DNA of 64,000 nt. Origin: Thelephora terrestris (Eukaryota; Basidiomycota; Agaricomycetes; Thelephorales; Thelephoraceae). A program made the translations under genes and the position numbers. Shown piece after piece: positions 1 through 11,372 of this stretch (its first letter is position 1; each line of letters starts with the position of its first letter). Below the pieces are notes generated by a model, which was given only the letters and a program-made list of their open reading frames with translations, was not told the origin of the DNA and made no database searches. The stretch lies in NCBI GenBank assembly GCA_015956445.1, contig WIUZ02000010.1:1-64000 (forward strand), given 5' to 3'.

Positions 1-1410
1 TGTCTTCGCTGCGTGCCGTGCATAATATCATCAGTGTCCTTGTCTATGTTCCTTGATGACGTGTGAGTCGTGATAAGGGAATTGATAAGATAGGAAAGGG
101 GTATAGGTAAGGAAAGTGGGCGAAAGTTGGGTGTAAAAATGGTTCAAAAAGGGAATAAAATTCAGCACACTGATACGTGGGAGAATAAAGGACAAAGGGC
201 CTTACTAGCGTGTGAAGGATTGCATAAAAGATAAGAAATGTCCGCATGAAACATGGGGGTAAAGATAACACTAGTCCTAAAAGAAATAGGGGCATGGTGT
301 CATGAAAGTTTGTACCTGGGAATCACACCCAAGGGTCAGGTGGAAACCTCTCATTGCTTTGTGCAATTTTCGAGCAGCTCCGAGATAAGGGACCATTCAT
401 CATCCCTTGTTGTCTGTAGGCGGTAACAGCATCACGGACTAGTGGCAACCTCAACATACGTCCAAACATGAGGAGGTCGGGCCTAGACTCATGGGACATG
501 AGGGATTACAGATTCGCCGGTGTTTCACGCTAACGGCTACTTCCACATTTGTTTGGCTAAACAAAAGGAGTCTAAGGCACTCCTTCCGAATAACGGCGAT
601 TCCTTCCTCCGGTTAGGAGACTGTGATGTGACTGTCCACGTGTGTGATCAGGGTCCAGGGTGGGTCGTTATCGTGATGTCATAAATGAGTCATCAGAGTT
701 GTAAAAGGGTTCATAAAAGGGGTTGTCAAGGTCATGAGACCTATTTTTAGTGCGCGAGTGTTCTAGGCGTTCCGGAACAAAGTTCTTCCAAGGCCGTCCC
801 GCAGGCCGAGGTGTCAGCTTGATGTAGTAAGCCAACGATGATGGTACAGGGGCGGAAGTTGATGTGACCTGGACCAATGAGGTTCGTCGAGGTAGGTCAC
901 GTGAAGGATCACTGATCTAGGCTATAAGAAGGACGTCTTCTTGGAGCCATCCTTGATCAGCAACACCAGCAACTTCCCCATCATCTTACCAAAATGTCTT
1001 TCCCAAACAACCACACCTACAAAGTCGCCAATGGCATCTCCACCATCTCCCGTATCGACTGTCGTGCCGCTGCCCGTAAGACCTATGCCAACGAAGCGGG
1101 GGTTCCCTATACCACTGATGAACAGGTATGGGGGAGAGCTAGAGCTTCTTGTGTTTGCACTAACTCCTTCCTCTAGGTAGAGGTTACGTTCTTTGGGCGT
1201 TGATGTCAAACTAACGGCTTCTAGATCTTGGAGGTCGTCAAGCAGGTGGACGCCGAACGTCTCCGGGAGACAATTCCTCATTTGATGGGGTTGACCTGGG
1301 ACGATGAGCTCTGGGTCCGTACCATGATCGCCGAGAAGGTGGCCTTCCAAATGAGGGGTAGGTTCGGAGAGTTGGAGCATCCGATCAAGAAGGAGCTCTG
1401 GTACACCCTT
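1..1410 (+). mobile_element. E0: partial copy of the E repeat, gene in + orientation
   Basis: This is the reverse complement of the start of the E1 gene region and of its upstream flank (about 3605-4930) and matches about 9600-10900 of E2 in the same way. It holds the element's own promoter (TATAAG at 923-928) and the first two exons of the element's gene from the ATG at 994. The left end lies outside the window. On the right, similarity to E1 stops near 1410; about 80 unplaced bases follow before foldback FB1 begins at 1492. The copy is partial and broken. Its class is discussed under E1. Confidence 0.8.
994..1410 (+). pseudogene. 5' part of the E-element gene (copy E0)
   Basis: The start matches the first exons of the E1 gene: a conserved N-terminus beginning MSFPNNHTYKV, a short intron, then an exon carrying HLMGLTWDDELWVR. 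A TATA box lies about 70 bp upstream, as in the other copies. The rest of the gene is absent, so this is a remnant. Function is unknown and no domain was recognised in this part. Confidence 0.75.
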
Positions 1411-2088
1411 TTGGCCTTGTTTCTACGATTGCTCCATCCTCTCAGTAATGCCTATCCCAGCATTGTTCTGACTTCCTGATGTCCTGACTGTCACTGGGGA
1501 CAAACCCCAGTTTCACAACCTGGCACATTGTAAATACATTGTAAGGAAATGGAAAATATGCCTGGCAATGACCCACCTGGTACATCATAAATACATTCAA
1601 AATGACCAGGCCAATTTTCTCAGAGTGTTGCCAGCACATGAAATGCTCAGTACATTCATGGTGCTCCTGGTCATGTGATCTCAGTGTTCCCATTAGGTAA
1701 TCCATGGGAACATCATGAATTTTCCCAAAGAAATACCCATGATGTCCCCGAGTGGCTCATTGAAAGAAAACCCTGAGTGAACCCACAGTTTCCCAGGTCA
1801 TGTGACCTTGATGTCCTGATTAGGTAATCTGAGGGTAAACCATGAATTTTCCCAAAGAAAGTAACCATGGTGTTCCTGAGTGGCTCATTGACAGTGTTCT
1901 TTCCAGTGTTCCCAGTGGTGTGATCACAGTGTTCCCAGTCAGTAAAATTCAAATTGAGCCTTAACGGTGCGCCGGAAGTGTACCAGTGTGGTATATCCTG
2001 AAAGTACTAAGGCCTTTGGCTGTGATGTACCAAAATTCGGCAAACCATCAGGAAACTGTGGGAACACTGAAAGGAAGCTGGGGACACT

Positions 2089-5000
2089 TGTCAGGAACAT
2101 GGTATTTTTAAACTTTTTATAACACGCTCTTTCTTTGAACTCTTCTTACCATTTGTTGTGTTTGAATGCTTCACACTCCTTATCCTTCACACCAATCATT
2201 CGAAACACACACACGCGCGTACTATTCCCAGCGAAGCCACAACGAGCTATACAAGTGCTATCCTAATCCCATCAAAAGTCGACTCTATCTACGGCAGGCC
2301 TGAAGGTCATCAACTGTCCATCCCGGAGATCGTAGTGCTGGCCCCTCCTTGCAAGGACCTCCCCGAACATGGCGTCACCATCTTCGGCACTCAGCTGAAC
2401 GACTAGTTCAAGCCGATAGGAAGAGATACCTTCGAGCGGACCGATCAGCCTCCCAGATGTCACTGAACTCTGGAACACTTGGTCCCACATCGCCATCACC
2501 GGGTGACTGCTCGACAGTACTGTCGACGTAGTCGGCAAGCGACCCTCCGTCTCCCTCATCGGACCCCTGGGCGGAATCCTGTCTTGCGAGTCGTAGCTGG
2601 TGGCGAAGCTGGATCTCCGACTCGACCTGTCGGTAGGGACGGTTGATTCGATAGCGGAACTCTCGTCCCCTATCTCGACCAGACTGGTCACCATCCGACT
2701 CAACTGGACGCGGGTATGGGTAAGCCGATGGAGCCATGCGATGAGCAGGACGGCGTCGAGAGCGTTTGCAACGTTGCCCCTTAGTCACCGGACGTACCTC
2801 GGCGACCCTCGGAGCATCTTCAGCTCGGTCAACCTCCATGACCTCGTCCTCGATCTTCACCAACTGACGGATCGGCTGCAAGACGCAGCGCCCACAGTTC
2901 TCCTTGTCGGACGCGGCCAACGAAGATGCCGGAGCCGGAGTCGGAACGGGAACTGCGTTCTCGATCGGAGGCGTCGCATAGGACGACGGGTTAGGCGATG
3001 GGAGTACCACCTCGTTGGCGTACTCCAACTCGAACGGAACATTGGCGGTCCCCTGACCAACCAATTTGGGACCCTCCTTGCAGTTGCAGGTCTTGTCCTG
3101 CAAGGACTCAACCTGCGCCGTCAACACAGCCACCACGTTCTCAAGTTCTTCGGTCTAGGAAATGTCAGCTTCCATCATTCTAAGCAAATGATGAAAGCGG
3201 CATTACCTTTTCATCCCTCCTGGCCAACGCTCCCTTGATGTTATTGTCCCTAACCTTCAACCCGGCGATCAACTCCTGATGGTTGGCGACCATTGCCTCC
3301 AACGCCTCGTTCGTTCCCTGCTGGAAGGCGGCCAAGGTCTCCTTCATCTGAAGACCCTCCGCCGACAGACGAAGGACGTCTGCCTTTGCTTCCTTCACCT
3401 CGCGCTCCAAACGTTCCACCTAGGCAGTTTGATTAGTCGAGAGTCATACTCGAATATTCAAACGGAAAACCTACCTTGCTCTCCCCCTCCCGAACGAGCG
3501 ACCACAACAATGACGTGGCGGCAGTGGCATGGCGGACGGCCCGAGGAACGGTTGCTCCGTGCTCCAATAGGTCCTGATCGTAGATTCCCCTTTGCAGGGT
3601 GTACCAGAGCTCCTTCTTGATCGGATGCTCCAGCTCCCCGAACCTACCCCTCATTCGGAAGGCCACCTTCTCGGCGATGATCGTACGGACCCAGAGCTCG
3701 TCGTCCCAGGTCAATCCCATCAAGTGAGGGATCGTCTCCCTGAGACGTTCAGCGTCCACTTCCGTGACGACCTCCAAGATCTAGAAGCCGTTAGCTGGAC
3801 ATCAACGCCCTAAAGAACGTAACCTCTACCTAGAGGAAGGCGTTAGTGCAAAACACACAAAGCTCTAGGTCTCCCCCATACCTGATCATCCGTGGTATAG
3901 GGAGTCCCTGCTGCACAAGCATAGGACTTGCGGGCGGCGGCACGACGGTCAATGCGAGAGATGGTGGAGATACCATTGGCGACTTTGTAGGTATGGTTGT
4001 TGGGGAAGGACATGTTTTGGTAAGATGATGGGGAAGTTGCTGGTGTTGCTGATCAAGGATGGCTCCAAGAAGACGTCCTTCTTATAGCCTAGATTGGTGA
4101 TCCTTCACGTGACCTACCTCGACGAACCTCCTTGGTCCGGGTCACATCAACTTCCGCCCCTGTACCATCATCGTCGGCTTACTATATCAAGCTGACACCT
4201 CGGCCCGCGGGACGGCCTTGGAAGAACTTTGTTCCGGAACGCCTAGAACACGCGCGCACTAAAAATAGGTCTCAAGACCCTGATGACCCCCTTTACGACA
4301 TCACGAACCCCTTTTTACGACCCCTCATGACTTTACGATTACGATCAACCCTGGACCCTGGAACACACACGTGGGCACGGGGTATCAACATTTGGACACT
4401 GTGCTTCTAATCGGATAGTAACCCTATCTGATCTAGTTGCGCTTTGGAAGCAGAGTAGGCCCGAGCCGAGAATGGCGGCCGAAGAATATAATCCCTGGTG
4501 CCACTTGGGAAGAACGATATTCCCAGATGCTATGCCTAATCAAGACTGGGTCTGATCAAGCGATTACGGTTGCAACTCCCAGGTTACTGCCTGTCCGTTG
4601 GTATCATACCACCTACCGACAACAAGGGATGTGTAGAGTTCCTTCGATCTCTAGCCAATCGCAGAAGCTCAGAGACGGTGCTCACCTGACCCTTGGGTGT
4701 GGTCTAGATTCAGGTACGAACTTTCATGACCCATGCCCCTATTTCTTTTGGACTAGTGTTATCTTTACCCCTATGTTTCATGCGGACATTTCTTATCTTT
4801 TATGCAATCCTTCACACGCTAGTAAGGCCCTTTGTCCTTTATTCTCCCACGCGTCATTCTTTGTTCGCTTCCCTTACTTAGCGTTCTCACACTCCTTATC
4901 TCCCTTTGTTCGGACTTGATAAGGGTATATTAGGGTATTGACGTCATGGCCACTCATTTTAGTATAAGTAGCAACTGTGGCTGTATCGTAGTACCTTAGT

Positions 5001-5415
5001 TTTGTTACCTCAGGAAATCCTCTGCCCTTCTCAGCCCAGTTGCAGTTAAGGACAAGTCAGAGTTTCTTGTTTGATCCAAGACATCCCCATCTGCTCTCCC
5101 TCCCGCTCTGCGCGTCAACTGCGCCTCGTAACTATAGACTCCCAGCAGTCATATTAGAACACCTCGAGCGTCCAGTCGATCAACTGGTGGAGTCATCAAT
5201 CCTGTTGTAGGGATAAACCCTTGAGCGTTAAACCGAACGAAGTACGGTTTAGGTTGGGTTTCTCTTTAGGATTTCGACCTGACTTGTAGTGACCTCGGAC
5301 AACCTACCGGAAGAATAGAGACGTGATCGTTCTTTCACAAGCTAGTTGGACTAGTGAGTACTCTGCGGAGTCGGCTCAGTGAACTGGTAGTTGTTGGGGT
5401 AGAGTGGCCCTGACA
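2089..5415 (-). mobile_element. E1: whole-looking gene-bearing repeat, TGTCAGG...CCCTGACA
   Basis: The 3327-bp unit starts TGTCAGGAAC and ends GTGGCCCTGACA, an inverted TG..CA terminus, and is flanked by the 5-bp duplication ACACT (2084-2088 and 5416-5420). Such ends plus a 5-bp duplication are the mark of retroviral-type integration (LTR elements), yet no polymerase, integrase or internal pair of LTRs was seen. The last 480 bp resembles an LTR 3' half, with a + strand TATA-like site (agtataag, near 4963) leading to the CA end. A gene occupies the middle on the minus strand. It looks whole, and its perfect target duplication suggests a fairly young insertion. Alternatives are a solo LTR of unusual length, a non-autonomous LTR derivative, or a DNA transposon of a less common class. 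Confidence 0.75.
2408..4013 (-). CDS. E-element protein: coiled-coil protein of unknown function
   Basis: A minus-strand gene with several short introns lies inside E1, starting at the ATG at 4013 (TATAAG about 70 bp upstream, 4082-4087) and ending at 2408. The N-terminus has a short conserved start (MSFPNNHTYKV) and a block with HLMGLTWDDELWVR. The middle is a Glu/Lys/Ala-rich segment predicted to form a coiled coil (ERLEREVKEAKADVLRLSAE). The C-terminal part is Pro/Glu-rich and then strongly basic (KRSRRRPAHR). No zinc knuckle, protease, polymerase or integrase was seen. A Gag-like structural role is possible from context but not shown. Three copies in 11 kb make it repeat-borne. The copy looks whole. 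Confidence 0.6.
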
Positions 5416-5958
5416 ACACTGGGAACATCGTAAACTCGTTTAGAGTGTTCCCAATTTCTCAGTTTCCTTTCAGTGTTCCCACAGTTTCCTGATGGTTTGC
5501 CGAATTTTGGTACATCACAGCTGAAGGCCTTAGTACTTTCAGGATATACCACACTGGTACATGTCAGGAACATGGTATTTTTAAACTTTTTATAACACTC
5601 TCTTTCTTCGAACTCTTCTTACCATTTCTTATGTTTGAATGCTTCACGTTCCTTATCCTTCACTCCAATCATTCAAACAGACACAAACATTGGTGTTCGG
5701 CAGGAAGTAACTCTTGTTCTGCACGGACCAAGGATCCGCAGACTCGATGGTAGCAGTGCTGTTCTCAGCACGGAAGACACGATCGGAGATCATGGGCATG
5801 ATGAATGAGTAGTTGGTTGGTGGGATTGTTGGTTTGAGAAGAAGGGAGTTTGATGGATCCAACGGCCGGTTCACACTACGCTTTATCCGACCATCAATAG
5901 CGCTCGCGCCCTATTCGCCATTGGAGTGGTCCATCGTTTCACCGGTCCAGACTCCTCA

Positions 5959-6683
5959 CACTGGGGGCAAGGGGGTACTTACCCAGTAGGTACATTGTGA
6001 GTTCATTGTGGGTTTTGAAACCATTTGCCCAGTTGTTAACCACCAGGTACTTTTTGGGTACTTTTTGAAAGATACCCATCAATTCGCCCGAATTTTACCC
6101 ACTGGGTACATGGTGGGTACTTTGTAAAAGTACCCACTCAGGAACCCAGTGGGTATTTTTTGAGCGAAACCCCTGGGTTCTTTCACAATTCACTTTCCAA
6201 TGTGCCCATCACAAACCTGAGCCACTCATTGAGAGTTCTTTCATAAAGTACCCACCAATCTGATCACAATGTACTCAACCAGATACTCAATGGGTTCCTT
6301 GAGAGTTTGCAATGAAACTGAGCCACACTGTGAGTTCTTTGTGAGTTCTTTGAAAAAAACCCACTGGGTACATTGTGATCAAATTGGTGGTTACTTTATG
6401 AAAGAACTCTCAATGAGTGGCTCAGGTTTGTGATGGGCACATTGGAAAGTGAATTGTGAAAGAACCCAGGGGTTTCGCTCAAAAAATACCCACTGGGTTC
6501 CTGAGTGGGTACTTTTACAAAGTACCCACCATATACCCAGTGGGTAAAATTCGGGCAAATTGATGGGTATCTTTCAAAAAGTACCCAAAAAGTACCCGGT
6601 GGGTAACAACTGGGCAAATGGTTTCAAAACCCACAATGAACTCACAATGTACCTACTGGGTAAGTACCCCCTTGCCCCCAGTG
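5959..6683. mobile_element. FB2: 725-bp foldback MITE, TSD TCA
   Basis: It begins CACTGGGGGCAAGGGGGTAC and ends with the inverted repeat of that sequence. The arms run about 5959-6275 and 6362-6683 around a short loop. The 3-bp duplication TCA (5956-5958 and 6684-6686) fits CACTA-type insertion. The arms contain many near-repeats built around CCCACTGGGTAC. There is no coding capacity. It differs in sequence from FB1/FB3 apart from the CACTGGGG terminus, so it is a separate family that could use the same transposase. Confidence 0.9.
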
Positions 6684-6686
6684 TCA

Positions 6687-7450
6687 TACATTCGCCCTCA
6701 ACATTCAAACCCCACTCGATCTTTTGTTGTCCCGATCGGACGAGCTGACGCGTCGTCCTCTGATTGGTTCATCCTCACATGTGATATTGTTCTTTGTCAT
6801 TCCTTTCCCACACGACGTCATGACCCCTTTCTTATTCTCTCACGAACCCTGACCCATTAGTCATTCCTTTGACATTCCAATTCTGTAATCCGGGCCGCTT
6901 ACTGTTCTTGCTTACTCTCAGCCCTTCCTTACTCCGAGTTATTATTAGATAGGGTTATCTATGTCCCGGCCACTCTCCTATATAAGTACCAGTAGAGTAG
7001 CTGAGGACTCCCCATCTTTGATATCTCGGGAAGTCCTCTTCTCCTTGCAGCATCGGTGTATTTGCTGTAGGCCACTGAAGAGCTTATTGAGTAACTCTCT
7101 GAACACGTTCGCTCTCCTCTCTCTCTCAGCCTTGCGTCAAGAATCGACGAATGCGCTTACGAAAAGGAGTTCCTCGCCGCTCTCTTGATCAAGCAACAGT
7201 TTGAGGCGCCATCCTCGGGCTCTTACATCTGCCCTCAGACAACGATAGGGATTTGTCAGATAGAGGCTCGGCACTCCTGCTGTGAATTCGGACAACCTAC
7301 CGGAGAACGCTCGTCCATCGCATTTTGGACCACGTAGACTTTGGGTGGATATAGGGAAGTCGTTCCCCCTTTGCCCCATTGTTTCTTGTTGGTTGGAGTT
7401 GCGACTCACCAACAGCACTGGTACCTGAAGGGCGAAGAGTGGCCCTGACA
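6687..7450 (+). other. E-related segment with TATA box ending in CCCTGACA
   Basis: The segment lies inside E2 between FB2 and FB4. It has a clear + strand TATA box (cctatataag, about 6979-6988) and shares short blocks with the right end of E1, namely the motif cggacaacctaccgg and the final GAGTGGCCCTGACA, but is otherwise diverged. It resembles the 3' half of an LTR from a relative of the E family. No protein-coding gene was recognised. Confidence 0.5.
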
Positions 7451-7913
7451 TTGATTACATGGTGAGTTCATGTGCACTTTTCAATGATTGTAATCGCCGA
7501 TTCCAGGTTGATTACATTCCAAATGTTACCTTGACATGTAATCCAGCCAATGTCCACCCATTACATTTGAAATGTTCTCCACAAATGTTTCTGGGATGTT
7601 TTTTACCTGTTGGCAAAAATGATACTGCAATGTAGTCAACATGTTCTTCAATCGTCTGAGATGTAATCTAAATGCGCTCAAAAACATGAGATGTTTTCAC
7701 AATGTGCCCAGTGGGCACATTCAGGAAACATTGCTTGGGAACATTTTGAGGAAATTTCAGATGGAGTTGGTGGGCACAGTTGAATTACATGTCAAGGTAA
7801 CATTTGAAATGTAATCAACCTGGAATCGGCGATTACAATCATTGAAAAGTGCACATGAACTCACCATGTAATCAAGATGTAATCACTGATTCCAGGTGCC
7901 CCTGCCCCCAGTG
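7451..7913. mobile_element. FB4: foldback MITE, left end truncated
   Basis: An inverted repeat: 7451 onward (ttgattacatggtgagttca) is repeated in reverse at about 7800-7873. The right side continues about 40 bp further to a CCCCCAGTG terminus at 7913. The matching left 40 bp are missing, and the element abuts the CCCTGACA end at 7450 exactly. It therefore looks truncated by, or recombined at, that junction. There is no coding capacity. Its CAGTG terminus resembles FB2's, and the inner arms form a third sequence family. Confidence 0.8.
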
Positions 7914-9992
7914 GCTACCTTATTGCTTTCATCCCCGGTCTTCTTCGAGTGCCTATCCAGGCGATCGTCCCTCGCATCCAACGCACCCTTGATATTGTTG
8001 TCTCGAACCCACAGGCCGGCGATCAACTCTTGATGGTTAGCGACCATCGTCGCCAACGCCTCGTTCGTCCCCTGCTGGAAGGCGGCCATGGTCTCCTTCA
8101 TCAAGAGACCCTCCGCCGACAGACGAAGGACGTCTGCCTTCGCCTCCTTCACCTCGCGTTCCAATCGTTCCACCTAGGCAGTTTGGTTAGTCGAGAGTCA
8201 TACTCGAATATCCAAACGGAAAACCTACTCGGCTTTCCCCCTCTCGAATGAGCGACCACAACAGTGTGGTGGAAGCGGTGGCGTGGCGGACAGCCCAAGG
8301 AACAGTTGCCCCATGCTCCAACAGATCCTGATCGTAGATTCCCCTCTGCAGGGTGTACCAGACACTGGGGACAAACCCCAGTTTCCCGGCCCAGGACATT
8401 GTAAATACATTGTAAGGAAATGGAAAATGTGCCTGGCAATGGCCCACCTGGTACATCATAAATACATTCAAAATGTCCAGGCCAATTTCCTTAGAGTGTT
8501 GCCAGCACAGGAAATGCTCAGTACATTCATGGTGTTCCTGGTCATGTGATCTCAGTGTTCCCATTAGGTAATCCATGGGAACATCATGAATTTTCCCAAA
8601 GAAATACCCATGATGTCCCCGAGTGGCTCATTGAAAGAAAACCCTGAGTGAACCCACAGTTTTCCAGGTCATGTGACCTTGATGTCTTGATCAGGTAATC
8701 TGAGGGTAAACCATGAATTTTCCCAAAGAAAGTAACCATGGTGTTCCTGAGTGGCTCATTGACAGTGTTCTTTCCAGTTTTCCCAGTGGTGCGATCACGG
8801 TGTTCCCAGTCAGTAAAATTCAAATTGTGCCTTAACGGTGCGCCGGAAGTGTACCAGTGTGGTATATCCTGAAAGTACTAAGGCCTTTCACCATGATGTA
8901 CCAAAATTCAGCAAAACATCAGGAAAATGTGGGAACACTGAAAGGAAACTGAAAAATTGGGAACATTTTGAATGAGTTTATGATGTTCCCAGTGTCCCCA
9001 GTTTCCTTTCAGTGTTCCCACAGTTTCCTGATGGTTTGCTGAATTTTGGTACATCATGGTCAAAGGCCTTAGTACTTTCAGGATATACCACACTGGTACA
9101 CTTCCGGCGCACCGTTAAGGCACAATTTGAATTTTACTGACTGGGAACACCGTGATCGCACCACTGGGAAAACTGGAAAGAACACTGTCAATGAGCCACT
9201 CAGGAACACCATGGTTACTTTCTTTGGGAAAATTCATGGTTTACCCTCAGATTACCTGATCAGGACATCAAGGTCACATGACCTGGAAAACTGTGGGTTC
9301 ACTCAGGGTTTTCTTTCAATGAGCCACTCAGGGACATCATGGGTATTTCTTTGGGAAAATTCATGATGTTCCCATGGATTACCTAATGGGAACACTGAGA
9401 TCACATGACCAGGAACACCATGAATGTACTGAGCATTTCCTGTGCTGGCAACACTCTAAGGAAATTGGCCTGGACATTTTGAATGTATTTATGATGTACC
9501 AGGTGGGCCATTGCCAGGCACATTTTCCATTTCCTTACAATGTATTTACAATGTCCCGGGCTGGGAAACTGGGGTTTGTCCCCAGTGAGAGCTCCTTTTT
9601 GATCGGGTGCTCCAGTTCCCCGAACCTACCCCTCATTTGGAAGATCACCTTCTTGGCGATCATGGACCGGACCCAGAGCTCATCGTCCCAGGTCAACCCC
9701 ATTAAATGAGGAATCGTCTCCCTGAGACGTTCGGCGTCCACCTGCTTGACGACCTCCAAGATCTAGAAGCCGTTAGTTCGACCTCAACACCAAAGGAACG
9801 TGCCTCTACCTAGAGGAAGGAGTTAGTGCGAATACAACAAGCCCTAGCTCTCCCCCATACCTGTTCATCTGTGGTATAGGGAACCCCCGCCTCATTGGCG
9901 TAGGTCTTGCGGTTGGCGGCACGACAGTCGATACGGGAGATGGTGGAGATACCGTTGGTGACTTTGTAGGTGTGGTTGTTTGGGAAAGACAT
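7914..9992 (-). pseudogene. E-element gene, copy E2, split by foldback FB3
   Basis: This is homologous to the E1 gene (2408-4013), with the same N-terminus from the ATG at 9992, the same WDDELWVR block and the same coiled-coil exon (about 7914-8173). The 3' part, including the basic C-terminal region, is absent and replaced by FB4. FB3 (8363-9587) sits in coding sequence. The pre-insertion site is read directly from E1, where gtaccagagctcc is continuous. The copy is broken. Confidence 0.85.
8363..9587. mobile_element. FB3: 1225-bp near-perfect palindromic foldback, TSD AGA
   Basis: It starts CACTGGGGACAAACCCCAG and ends with the inverse. Two 589-bp arms (8363-8951 and 8999-9587) flank a 47-bp spacer, and only a few arm differences were seen by eye. 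The 3-bp duplication AGA (8360-8362 and 9588-9590) is confirmed by the uninterrupted site in E1. It is the intact relative of FB1. No transposase is encoded, so it must be mobilised in trans. A transcript across it would fold into a hairpin of nearly 600 bp. Confidence 0.93.
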
Positions 9993-11372
9993 TTTGGTAA
10001 GATGATGGGGAAGTTGCTGGTATTGCTGATCAAGGATGGCTCCAAGAAGACGTCCTTCTTATAGCCTAGATCAGTGATCCTTCACGTGACCTACCTCGAC
10101 GAACCTCATTGGTCCGGGTCACATCAACTTCCGCCCCTGTACCATCATCGTTGGCTTACTACATCAAGCTGACACCTCGGCCCGCGGGACGGCCTTGGAA
10201 GAACTTTGTTCCGGAACGCCTAGAACACTCGCGCACTAAAAATAGGTCTCATGACCTTGACAACCCCTTTTATGAACCCTTTTACAACTCTGATGACTCA
10301 TTTATGACATCACGATAACGACCCACCCTGGACCCTGATCACACACGTGGACAGTCACATCACAGTCTCCTAACCGGAGGAAGGAATCGCCGTTATTCGG
10401 AAGGAGTGCCTTAGACTCCTTTTGGTTAGCCAAGCGAATGTGGAAGTAGCCGTTAGCGTGAAACACCGGCGAATCTGTAATCCCTCATGTCCCATGAGTC
10501 TAGGCCCAACCTCCTCATGTTCGGACGTATGTTGAGGTTGCCACTAGTCCGTGATGATGTTACCGCCTACAGACAACAAGGGATGCTGTATGGTTCCTTA
10601 TCTCGGAGCCGCTCGAAAATTGCACGAAGCAATGAGAGGTTTCCACCTGACCCTTGGGTGTGATCCCCAGGTACGAACTTTCATGACCCCATGCCCCTTT
10701 TTCTTTAGGACTAGTGTTATCTTTACCCCTATGTTTCATGCGGACATTCGTTATCTTTTATGCAATCCTTCACACGCTAGTAAGGCCCTTTGTCCTTTAT
10801 TCTCCCACACATCATATTTGTTCGCTTCCCTTACTTAGCGTTCTCACACTCCTTATCTCCCTTTGCCTGGACTTGATAAGGGTATATTAGGGTATTGATG
10901 TCATGGCCACTCCTTTAGTATAAGTAACAACTGTGGCTGTATCGTAGTACCTTAGTTTTGTTACCTCAGGAAATCCTCTGCCCTTCTCAGCCCAGTTGCA
11001 GTTAAGGACAAGTCAGAGTTTCTTGTTTGAACACAAGGCATCCCCCATCTGCTCTCCCTCCCGCTCTGCGCGTCAACTGCGCCTCGTAACTATAGAACCC
11101 CAGCGTTCATATTAGAACACCTCGAGCGTCCAGTCGATCACCTGGTGGAGTCATCAATCCTGTTGTAGAGATAAACCCTTGCTTGTTAAACCGAACGAAG
11201 TACGGTTTAGGTTGGGTTTCTCTTTAGGATCCCGACCTGACTTGTAGTGACCTCGGACAACCTACCGGAAGAATAGAGAAGTGATCTTTCTCTCACAGCT
11301 AGTTGGACTAGTGAGTACTCCTCGGAGTCGGCTCAGTGCACTGGTAGTTGTTGGGGTAGAGTGGCCCTGACA
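9993..11372 (-). promoter_or_regulatory. Upstream region and right end of E2
   Basis: The sequence is closely collinear with about 4014-5415 of E1. It holds the minus-strand TATA (cttatag near 10058) for the broken gene. The last 480 bp carry a + strand TATA-like site (agtataag near 10917) running to the CCCTGACA terminus. No other gene was seen. Confidence 0.6.

Larger units (their letters stand above)
5562..11372 (-). mobile_element. E2: second E repeat, broken and invaded by three foldback elements
   Basis: E2 begins TGTCAGGAAC at 5562 and ends GTGGCCCTGACA at 11372. It is flanked by the 5-bp duplication GTACA (5557-5561 and 11373-11377) inside the right arm of FB1. It contains foldback FB2 (5959-6683), a segment ending CCCTGACA (6687-7450), truncated foldback FB4 (7451-7913), a broken copy of the E gene (7914-9992) split by foldback FB3 (8363-9587), and an upstream region closely matching E1 (about 10066-11372). 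Its left part (5700-5958) does not match E1. It is broken, with several interruptions. Confidence 0.75.

Noticed and set aside
2272-2703. Alternative minus-strand frame over the end of the E1 gene
   Set aside because: It overlaps the better-supported frame ending at 2408 and shows no recognisable features.
2600-3238. 212-residue + strand frame in E1
   Set aside because: It is the antisense shadow of the coiled-coil gene; its Arg-rich composition is typical of a reverse frame.
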